Below, piece after piece: positions 47,101 through 57,400 of a stretch of DNA of 64,000 nucleotides. Position 1 is the stretch's first letter. Every line of letters begins with the position of its first letter. The notes below the pieces were generated by a model. That model was not told the DNA's origin, did not search any database, and was given only the letters and a program-made list of their open reading frames with translations. The stretch is from Patella vulgata (Eukaryota > Mollusca > Gastropoda > Patellidae), in the NCBI RefSeq assembly GCF_932274485.2, contig NC_065886.2, positions 20,039,501-20,103,500 on the forward strand, given 5' to 3'. The translations under genes were made by a program, and so were the position numbers.

Positions 47101-49698
47101 ACCATAATGCGTTTCAGCGCCATTTGGAACAAGGGGCTCAAAAAAACTGGGCTAGACAAATTCCACAAGTCATGTCAAATGGTGAGGCTATATTCTTATC
47201 AGGAGAGCATGCGCAATAAATAGGCCTACCATCGGTGTAGACTGAAAAAAAATAGACGCTAAAAATTGCCATTCACATGAGACTTCTGCCGTATTTCTCT
47301 GTAGAAATTACAGTAAAAACAGAAAGGATTGAATGTAAATCAGTTTATATGAAATGAAATGGGGTTTAACATCCTCTTATTCTGCTCTTATACTGGGCTA
47401 ATGAAGACGGGCATACGCCATACAGTGTACTATGAGGGAAATTTTGCCCGGGCAGCAGCACTATCGCCTACTCTTATATCAAATTCCAACTGCCAGGGGA
47501 TCTTTTATGTGCATTCCAATATATACACGGAACCTCGGTTTTTCGTATCATTCGAAGGACTAGACAGCTGTCCTTGTCAGGCCCTCTGTTCTGCACCACT
47601 GACAAGAGGAAACCATGTCGGAAAATCCTGATGAACTTTCTCGGCCAATGCAGGGATCGAACACCCGACCTCCAGGCTAGCGAGCCAGCGTCTTAACCAG
47701 CTAGCCACCGTGGCTCCCCAGTTTATATACATTCATATAACATTATTATGTGTTGCGACCCATTTGTGTCAATTTCTAGGTCCCAAATATTAGCTCCTTT
47801 ACAAGCTCATGATGAGGTTAGAGAAACAAGAGATCTTTAGCATACCGAGATCATTTAAGATTTAATTTCAGCCAACTACTGCCAATTTGGCCTAGTAAAA
47901 CAAAAGGGCTTACACAATGACAGGACACCCAGCAGTAAGCTCTCTACTTAGTCTTAGGACACTAACTAACTAGGCTAGCAGTAGCATTAAAGGACAATAT
48001 TGGTGCCAGTCATTATCACATATGTGATAGAGCTGGTTAAACACATTCCAAATATAATTTTAAAAAAGAGATCATTGCTACGATAGCTGAGTAATACAGT
48101 TTTCCAGAATCGGAAGTGACGAACGCCAAAGGAAAACATGAGTCATCACTCTATATAACTGACTGATGTGACGAGTGATAACTATGGGACGAGTGATAAC
48201 TATGGAAGCCTATAACTACCATTCATAATTTCTACTTTTCACCTCTTCAGAACACGAAAGTCGAAAAGTCGGAAAAGTAGAAGTTACGACAAAATGTGAG
48301 GCGACAAGACGATATACAAGCCAAAATCAACTCGAAAATAGGAAATTAAGAAATAACACACCGCGATAATAGTGCCCCCCGTTATTTTCTTAATTTCTAC
48401 TTTTCGACTTGCATTTTGGCTTGTATACCGTCTTGTCGACTTTCGACTTAGTCATATTTTTGTATTTATTGATGTCAGTAAGGCGCCAACACGCTATACA
48501 AGCCAAAATGCAACTCGAAAAGTAGAAATTAGGAAATTAACACACTGTGCTATTAGCGACCTATGATCTGTCGTACTGTCGACTTTTCTACTTTTCGCCT
48601 AGGAAGTTGTTGTAGTCTCTGCCTTGCAGGTCACATTTGAATACGCGCATACCGACATTAGGAAATTAAGAAATAACACACCGCGATAATAGCTCCCCCC
48701 ACCCCGTTTTTTCTTAATTTCCTATTTTCGAGTTGATTTTGGCTTGTATACCGTCTTGTCGCCTCACATTTTGTCGTAACTTCTACTTTTCGACTTTCGT
48801 GTTCTGAAGAGGCGAAAAGTAGAAATTATGAATGGTAGTTATAGGCTTCCATAGATAACGGATATACGGGCGGATGTCTGCTCACTTATAATTCATTCGA
48901 AGACCAAAAGTTGTTGTATGAGATTGTGAGAGGATATCTGACAATTCATAAAAAGAATTGACTGCCACTAGATAATGAACACGAAAGAAAAACAGAAAAA
49001 ATCTGTACATAACCATGTTTTTATAAGATATAGAATGAATAAACAAGGGAATGTACGGACTATTTCTATTTTTCTGGTGTTCTCTTATCTAATGACATTC
49101 AATTACTTTATATTGAATTGTCAGGAAATCTCTTACAGTCCCACATATCAACTTTAGGTCTTCGAAGGAATTATTAGTGAGCAGAAATTCGGCTGTATAT
49201 CCGTTATCACTCGTCACATCAGTCAGTTATATAGAGACTAAGAGAGATGACTCGTGCTTTCCTTTAACGTTCGTCACTTTCGACTCCGGAAACCTGTATT
49301 ACTCAGCTATCGTAGCAATGATCTCTGTGTTAAAATTATATTTGGAATGTGTTTAACCAGCTATATCACATATGTGATAATATCATAATGACTGGCACCA
49401 ATATTCATTGTCCTTTAAGCATACCAGCACCTCCCCATCCCCTCAGACACACACCATTTAAGTCCCATAGAAAATGCACTTCACTGACTTCACTGAAGGT
49501 AAAATAAATTAGTCTCACCAAAGTCTCTGTGACAATAGTATTTTTTAATCTTATTGTTTTCATGTCAGTGGAAGTCTCAACAGTCTTATCAGATTCAGCT
49601 GTCACTGGCAACTTCTTGTTGGTTTGCTGTGTCTTTTTATTTCCTACTTGCTTCTTTTTATCAGATTTAGATCGTCTTAAATTCTTCTTGACTACCAT
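44187..49698 (-). CDS. CCNG: Cyclin G (G1/G2-type cyclin), complete, 7 coding exons
   Basis: Atypical cyclin of the G/I group, linked in vertebrates to p53 response and PP2A regulation (family knowledge). Minus-strand exons in order: 49698-49519, 46386-46318, 46002-45856, 45604-45530, 45163-44909, 44715-44611, 44375-44187. All junctions are phase 0 with GT-AG sites, giving 339 aa (human G1 and G2 are about 295 and 344). ATG 49698 opens a basic N-terminus (MVVKKNLRRSKSDKKK). The cyclin box includes PDTFALAIGVLDSFLATIK, HLSCAAAACYFIATKIHEEE and LSDLCRMESVILRKLGWRLP. The C-terminus SYYGETGLPTISE matches the SYY...LPTIPE ending of vertebrate cyclin G, which separates it from cyclin I. The first intron (3.1 kb) holds a SINE and a nested foldback element. 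The gene is divergent from cyclin I. Confidence 0.93.
47352..47718 (-). mobile_element. tRNA-derived SINE, second family, minus strand
   Basis: On the minus strand it begins GGGGAGCCACGGTGGCTAGC with box A (TGGCTAGCTGGTTAAG) and box B (GGTGTTCGATCCC), and ends GGATGTTAAACCCC with an (ATTTC)n tail. It is about 365 bp and different from the GGATGGCTGAATGG SINE, although both end in GTTAAACCCC. It sits in cyclin G intron 1. Confidence 0.82.
47991..49414. mobile_element. TTAA-flanked foldback element, 1.42 kb, containing another foldback
   Basis: The ends AGGACAATATTGGTGCCAGT and ACTGGCACCAATATTCATTG then TCCT are inverted repeats whose similarity runs for hundreds of bases (CACATATGTGATA, 'atcattgctacgatagctgagtaata'). 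TTAA flanks both sides (47987-47990, 49415-49418). It is the same family as 10103-10814. TTAA duplications recall piggyBac-type integration, but there is no transposase to confirm it. The right end lies about 100 bp from the cyclin G exon 1 donor. Confidence 0.75.
48201..48853. mobile_element. Inner foldback element, 653 bp, with 6-bp target duplication
   Basis: The left arm TATGGAAGCCTATAACTACC pairs with the right end GGTAGTTATAGGCTTCCATA, and complementarity extends about 180 bp inward. A further hairpin lies within (ACTTTTCGACTTGCATTTTG against CAAAATGCAACTCGAAAAGT). GATAAC flanks it at 48195-48200 and 48854-48859. It is inserted in the foldback 47991-49414. Confidence 0.78.
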
Positions 49699-50400
49699 TT
49701 TGGTTTTAATATTCTGTTCTTTTTCTCTTCTCTTCTTTCTGTCTTTGTCGCTGGGATTTTTTTCTGCGACAAGAGACGCCTTCCCAGCTCTTCACTTCTG
49801 CTCCATTGTGTTGTTAGTCTGACAGCTGATGGTTTCGAAGTTGGCGCGCGTGCGGTTAACTGTTATCTCTTCTGTGATTGGATGATCTAAATGAGAAATG
49901 GTTTGATTGGTGGAACCATGACATTGACATAAAGAAATAACAACAACAATAAAATATTTCAATTAGCTTTAAAAACATAAGATTAAACTAGTCCAATGGT
50001 TTATTTAGTATCTATGTGTTCTTAATTATGAAAAACTTACCTCATTTGTGCTTAACGGATTGCCGATTACTTGATTATAGCAAGTAAACGGGCACCTGCA
50101 ATTTTGACAGTTCTAGGGAAACACTTCTAATTAGGTTAACCTTTTGTCCGTTTTCATACGACGCTGTTGAAATAGGTCGCAATTAACACACTATTATTTT
50201 GGTTTTTTGGAACACATGTACTTAAATGTACTGTATGAATTATACGAAAGTGTTTCTGTCTGTATCCAATATTTGCTGAAACAGAACAGAAAAGGAAAAA
50301 CTGATGTAGGGGCCCAGAGATTTTGACAGCGCGCAGTAATATTTCCATCAGTGAATATACCGTGATTATGTTGTTTCTATTTATAGCACACGCAGAATCG
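49699..50400. promoter_or_regulatory. Divergent promoter region between cyclin G and cyclin I
   Basis: It lies between the cyclin G start codon and the predicted first exon of cyclin I. Two inverted CCAAT boxes (ATTGG at 49877-49881 and 49906-49910, 29 bp apart) point towards cyclin G. Next to them, reading towards cyclin G, lies GCGCCAACTTCGAA (49834-49848), resembling a CDE/E2F site followed by a CHR. A CCAAT at 49993-49997 faces cyclin I. Start sites are not visible; the assignments are inference from motifs and layout. Confidence 0.5.
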
Positions 50401-50406
50401 CTTTCA

Positions 50407-50414
50407 TTACGTCA
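50407..50414 (+). promoter_or_regulatory. CRE-like site TTACGTCA
   Basis: A CREB/ATF-type variant (complement TGACGTAA) at or just upstream of the predicted non-coding first exon of cyclin I. Motif only. Confidence 0.3.
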
Positions 50415-50539
50415 ATTTTAGATCCTTTTTTCGGGTGAAACTAAACAACTTAATTCAAGATGTGCTAGAAGAAAAGGAACGGCGTTTAATGGACGGCATT
50501 GTGTCCTTTTCCTCCAACATTTACCGAGAATTCTCCGAG
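50415..50539 (+). other. CCNI: Probable non-coding first exon of cyclin I (5' UTR)
   Basis: A donor GAG|GTAAGG closes the stretch at 50539, and the next plus-strand acceptor (TTTTTAG, exon from 51424) leads into the coding start at 51458. The local frame (VKLNNLIQDVLEEKERR) has no upstream ATG and does not match cyclin I, so it is read as UTR. The 5' boundary is unknown. Confidence 0.55.
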
Positions 50540-51486
50540 GTAAGGTTACATACTGCTTTCATCATAAAATTGAGTTTTGACATTGAAACTAAATTGCGAG
50601 ATGGAATGACCTAGAATATTGTACAAAATACATAGAAACTGCAACTGGCTATGTGAATTTCCATCAGTCGGAAATATTTGCAGATTATCCCAGTAAATAC
50701 TGAACGCTCTTTTTGCTTTTATCAAAGGAAATAGTATGCAAACGTCCACGATAGCGACAAAACTGGCCAGTATTCATAGTTTATGCTTTTATTTCAAGCT
50801 ATCGTTCCCTTTATTCTGCTTGTAATAATGGCCGACAACAGAATATTACGGACTTCTTTTTGAAACCCCAGTCAGCAAAATTCAGTGAGCCACTTATTCT
50901 GCAATTATTAAATTTAGTTATATCCATATCATTTTAAGTCACTACCCTCGAAAGAAAAAATAATGAATTAGGCCAACATCTTTTCTTTTTTGAAACGTAA
51001 ATCTAGATAAGAAAACAGGATTTATTTTTTAGGGAATACAAGAACTGGGTCAAGATATTTTAAATGTCAAAACATGATAAGGATATCTTGGGATTTTTAG
51101 TTTAAAAAAATATGAACAGATAAAAATATATTGGTGAATTTCAATTTTTTAAAGAAAAATTTCCAAAAAATGTATAATTATATAGAAAAATTAATGTGTT
51201 GTAAAATATATTGACCAAAGGTTTTGGCTATTAATATTATGACCATTTTGACCAAAGTGAATTATGGCCATATGACCACATCTTATTATGTAAGGCCCAT
51301 GGTAAAACAAAGGTAGAAAAAAAAAAATGTAGAATTAAACATCAAGTATACTAGATATCAAACTGAATCAAAAATGCTGTCTGACATTTTGTTGACTTTA
51401 TCTTTTGTAAAATATATTTTTAGGTGTTGTGGTGTGTGGGTGGTGTTACAAGCAGGGATGAAACTTCACAGTGGTATGACTGCTAG
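50489..51486 (+). promoter_or_regulatory. Upstream ORF overlapping the cyclin I start codon
   Basis: If 50539 is spliced to 51424, the ATG at 50489-50491 opens a 37-codon frame (starting MDGIVSFSSNIYREF) that runs over the main ATG (51458) in another frame and stops at TAG 51484-51486. A minimal ATG-TGC-TAG also lies just upstream. Overlapping uORFs usually reduce translation of the main frame. Confidence 0.5.
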
Positions 51487-54400
51487 ATCACTAGCGCGGC
51501 TATTAGGGGAGGCTATTAACAAAGAGCAAAAAAATTGGAAACCAATTGAATATAAACCAACAGATATGGTAAATATAGTTACATATGAGCATTTTATACC
51601 AAAATATAATTCAAACCATTAAACACTTTGTTGCCATTTACCAGAGTGGCCCATGAGGTTCAAAATTTGATGCTGACCTGTGGTTTATCTCATTGAAAAT
51701 CACTACTTTAGGAATAACAACAACCTGGATTTCAAAGCTGCATGTATCTGTAGTTGATAAAGGTGAATGGATTGAAATGTTATAAATAAATTCCCCGTCT
51801 TCATTAATAGTCCAGTCGGAGCAGAAGGGTAGGGCATTAAATCCCATTTCATTTCTAAATAAATTCATTGGTGTTGCTATCCATTTGAAAGATCCTAAAA
51901 TGGTTGCAATCTTCAGACTTTTCATAATGAAAAAATGTAAACAGTAAGTCCTAATTTTAATCAGTAAAAATAAATTTCATAACATTAAATTCATGCTCTA
52001 GAAAACATTGTTCTCAAATTGTAAAAGAAAATAATTGTAATTTGATAAGTTTTCTGAAAGAAATACATACATGCATTTAGCATACATTTATGGTTTGATA
52101 CTATATAGGTTAGTGCCTAAGGCAAGTTTTGTGTATTTTTGGTCTGATAGGATGTTAATATACATGTAGGTTGTAGCTTTAGGGTTATAGTACCTATACA
52201 ACCCATAAATCATTTATTTTAAGTTTATAAGAATATATTTAATACAGCATGTGTGTGGACTGCACGTAAACATTCATAAAGTCCTCAAAGACTTCTTTTC
52301 TAAGGATACAATTTGCATGAAAAGCAGTATGACTACCAATTCTTGATCTTTATTATATTGTCTATACTTGTACAGACTATAATTTTAGTATCTATTATAT
52401 ACTGTATACATGACATGTAGGTAGGCCTATATAATGTTTAGTACTATACTCATACATTAATCAGCTGATTGTATTTGACAGTTCTATAAATAGTAATATG
52501 TATTGTGTAGGTCATACATGTATCATATGTTAAACATGTACCCCACATTGAACATAGCTGAAAAACATAAAATATGATTCATGATTTATATATTGATATA
52601 TAATTCAGTAATCATGTACGATTTTAAACTATGAAGATTGTATATTCATATTAAATATGAATATGTTTTGCATACCTCCATTGACATGTATTATCATTAT
52701 GGAATGTTTCTTAAAATCTATTTATTTTGACTTTTCGGATGAAGTGCCAGACCAGGAGAATGAGGTCTCAAGTAACTTTGATTAAAATGTGTGCAAACAT
52801 CCTGCCCAAACCAAAAGGGTTAAAAGTTAACAATCAACACCTTTAAGAGTACTGGTTTGACAGATGCTAGGTGTTTTTTGTTATCATGCCTCTCTAAACA
52901 CTGCATCCTCCATTGACATTTAATGACCCATTCAATGTTTATTGCACACTGACAAATTCCATTGCATAATGTAAACATTTATAACCCCAGTTTACAGGTC
53001 ACAGAAATGTGTGAAACCAGCTCATGACACTGGTGCAAAAATTCATCATTTCAAGGTTATCCCCCAAACACTAAATACTGCCCTGTTTAACAGCTTACCC
53101 CATGTTGAGTTAACTGGGTCATAACCTCAAATGAATCTATTGGTGGATGAGTAGGCCCAATAAAGTCTTATACTAACTTATAGTAAATAGCTAAACAATT
53201 TAGCCTATCTTTAATATTAATTGCAACTTGCAAGAGTAGAAACCTGTTTTCAGCACCTTCATTTTTATGAGGCAAAGTATATCTTGATGCCTTACAACTT
53301 GGCTCTATTAATAACATATCACATGGTAGCTAAGACATAAAAATTACGTCAGTATAAAATTATTAGGGAATATTTGGACATTGTTACTGTGACTAAAGTT
53401 GGGATTTTTGTTTTCTTTTTTATAATGAGTCCTATCAGCTTTTAAATAAAACAGTTAATCTGACTTGAATGTCTTCTATCCTGGTATTATGCAAGTACAT
53501 TTGTATATATTTTCATGAAATATTTCTGATATAAAAAATAATACAGTCTGGAATACTTGTTTTTGGACAATTTCTTTTTGTAACCTTTTCAAAAAATTTA
53601 GCCATAATTTCCCAAACTGCTCAATAATCTAAAACTTAAACTTTCACACAATCGATGGAAATCAACTATTTTAGAATAATTGAATCAACATTTACTTGTA
53701 AATCTCTTATACCTAGTAAAATCTGGGACTGCTCTTTCGAATATGATTACGTATGTGCAATATAAAAACATTTATATTTTCATAAAATTTTGGTCATTTG
53801 TTATAAAATGAAAAAATATCATAAAAATTTAAAATTTCATTGTTTCTCATAAAATTATCAAAAAATTTTCAAAATATAAAATTGACCATAAATCGCTACT
53901 CCCAATAATAAATTTCTATACTAATAAATCCGAATGTGAATAAAAAAAGTCATCCAGGCAATCCCCAGCTTGATCTTTCTTTCATTTTCTATTTGACAGT
54001 GTTCAGTCAATGTTATGTGTGTATACATGTATGAAGATGGAGAAGGTGACTGCAATGCAAATTAATACCACCAGTGCTACTGGTGGGACATTCTTATCCA
54101 CATACCACTGGCTGAACACGAATTCATGGACCAGTGATAGGTTATTTACTGTCAGTGCAGTTATTTAAAAAAAAATCATAATATTTGATAATGATAAAAT
54201 CATAAAAAGTCATGAAATGTGATAAAAAAATTATAAAATTCCACTAGAAACTTCCATAAAAATATAAATTTGACAAAAAGCTGTGTACGTTCTCTGAAAT
54301 GTGCATTCAGGTTTTGAAATAAATAAAAGGCCTGTGGCTGATTTAAACTGTAGGAAAACATGTCTGCCACTGACAATCCATTGTACATACATATAAACAG

Positions 54401-57400
54401 TGGAGTACCATACCATCAGACATGCACAACACATGTATGTGTAATTTCTCTGATTTGATTGATTTGTAATCAATAAGTCTATTTTTTAATTGAGAACCTA
54501 TATGTACATGTATGAAATTTCTGACCTCAAACCTTATGTCCTGAGTTTCGAACATTGCTTACATACTTGCATATATGAACATAAAAAGAAATTAATTAGA
54601 ATATTTCATACTAAGACAATTAAGTTACTTTTGTATTTTATAAGCACTGAATATTTTTATTTTGGTGGGGGTGGGACACACGTACATGTAGTTCTGATAA
54701 GTATTAATAGAATGCAATGATTGGCAGCATATGTTGTAAAATACTGATCTTGTAAGTGGATTCTGACGTATGTACATGTACACACCCCCACAATAATATT
54801 GAACTGTTAATACTACTGGAACAACAGGTTGTTCACAATGACATCAATATTTTTGTTGTCCCCATTCTATCAGAGAAAGCAGGAGACATATTAAAATTGG
54901 TTCAACAATTTGATTTATCGAAATTTTGAAACACAACAACACTGCTTCTACAGTAATGGAGGTAGAATATTCATTAGATCAATATCTTTGACAGTGGTCA
55001 AGCAGAGTAATAACCAATTTAATTGGTTGATTTGATACTTTATAAAAAAGATAAATGTGCATATAAATAATGAAGAAAGCAGGGGACTATTAAAAGGGGT
55101 CCATCCGACTGTTTGTCTGTCCGTTACTCTCTTTCGAACACAATAGCTTTCCTTCTAATTGATCTAGATTGTTCAAACTTAATGTAGGTGTTTATTAGGT
55201 GAATGCCTTGATAGAGTTCGAAGATGAACATTTTCTGCTTAGGGTTATTAAGCAGAGATAAGTGATTTGATTGGTTGATGCTTTGGAACCCAATAACTTT
55301 GGTTCTAATTGGGTGAGAGCAATGAAACTCTCAATCTGATTAAAATACAGATCTATATTTCGTTTTATTTTTTTTATACTTTCGATGGCCTACACTACAT
55401 GAAGATCTGACAAGTTATAGCGATAGGTCACGTCAGGGGTCAAAAGACTGACTTATGACCCTATGACGTCAGACATTTGATTAACCTATCAGCATTGATG
55501 TTACTAGTGGATTACCCACAGTTCCGTGAAAAACACGCCCAAAGCTCGCCGTAACAGACCGTTTCATTGGCTTATCCCTGACACCATTCAGAACACAAGT
55601 TAAATAACAACTCTTCCAGATCCAAGTGTAGTAAAGACAAGTAAAACGAAACTTTGAACTATAAAAACGAAACGAAATAGGATCTGTGTTTTAACCAGAT
55701 TGTGAAACTCTTGAGTATATATTAATACATTGACTTAAGTTCGATGATGAGAATTTTCTGCTTAGGCTAAGTAGCGATAATCAATTTGATTGGTCAAGAC
55801 TTTGGAACATATCAAATGTGCTTTTAATTGAGGTATAGATGTTTATTCAGCGAATGTCTTTACTGAGTTCAAGGATTAATATTTCCCGTTAAAGCTAAGC
55901 AGAGCTAAGCAATTTCATTGGTCGATGCTTTGGGACAAGATATAACTTTGAATCTAATTTATGGTGAGTGACAAACAACAGGTACTTCAAAGCTTGACTG
56001 AGTTTGATCGTGAACATTTTATGCTTAGAGTAAGTATAGATATTCAGTTTGATTACTCAACACTTTTGAAAAAGGTAAATGTGCAATTACTAATTAGTTA
56101 TGTGTCATCTGTTTATTTTGGGATTTCAGTGGGGGACATCAGCCTCACTTTTGGCTTGAAAAGGCCATTATTGCCAAAATTGAATAATTTGATTCACCAG
56201 CAAATGCAAATTTATATAGAGGTGAAATTTTTAGGTTGTTTATGTGTTGACCTACATATAATTCTCTACACTATTTTTATTGACCTCATTTCCCTTTACC
56301 CCTGGTATCTATTAGAGGTGAAAATAATACATGGTTGTATACCTAATCATAAGTCAGTAGTGACCTTGACAAAATCTCTGCCCAGATTTAGTTGATAGAA
56401 TATTGTTGGCACCCTGACTGTACATTAATATATAGTTATTATATACTATGTGTTAATTTATAAATGATTACTGATATGTATAGTGGTGATACTGGTATTG
56501 AGAAACAATAACAAACAACATGTAGAATATTCTAGCGATTACTGTTAATAACCACGGTAACAGATGGAGAACATGTGTTATTCATCATTTCACTCATGTT
56601 TATATGTCATTCCTTATTTACATAATACACTACATTGTACACATTGTTATAAAATTCAATAATAGATAATATGTCATTAAAATTAATGACTCATCTACAT
56701 TATGATTATTTGTAACTTTTAAATATTGACTTAAATATAAACCTGAATAGACAGATGATAATAGTAATTCTAATATCTTTATTTCAAAACAGTAGAAAGA
56801 TCAGGTTTTTCTGCCTGCCTTATATTTTGCCCTTAGTAACATACAGTTCAAGAATAAAATAATGTTGCTAAAACAAACTTATTTATATGGCTAGCTTTAT
56901 GAGTTCATGCATTGCATATGAGTTCATGTGTTGCATATGAGTTCATGCGTTGCATACAAATAATTATTTGTACAATGTAATAAATGAGAAGACTAGAATA
57001 ATAATGTGTACTCACTTATATGCTTACATTCTTGTTTGACTTGCATTTTAATGAATTCTGACATGTTAAAATAAAGCAGGTAAATTATGATAACATTGAA
57101 TACAACATGACAGAAAGGTATAATAGTGAGCATATCCTGCCTCATGCATGAAATATCACTATATATAGCTTACTGGAGCATTTGTGGATTTTCACAGTAA
57201 GAGTTAAAAGATTAATACAAAACTATAGTTTTGTTGTCGGGAATCCCAAATTTCAATCTTCCTTCATTATCAACAGTTTTGTTGTTGGGAATCCTAAATT
57301 TCAATCTTCCTTCATTATCAACAGTTTTGTTCCTTATCAATTACCATACAAACCTATCAAGATCTTTATTATAACAATGTCTTAAAAAGACTGACATCTA

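Noticed and set aside
47359-47631. 90-codon plus-strand ORF in cyclin G intron 1
   Set aside because: It is the antisense of a tRNA-derived SINE.
50393-50539. Open frame before donor 50539 as the N-terminal coding exon of cyclin I
   Set aside because: It has no in-frame ATG and does not resemble cyclin I, whereas the exon at 51458 matches the known N-terminus (MKLHSG...LARLLGEAI). It is better read as 5' UTR.
55961-56395. 144-codon ORF in cyclin I intron 2
   Set aside because: Its first half is the right part of the family C repeat, and related copies at 15795 and 23965 do not keep the frame.
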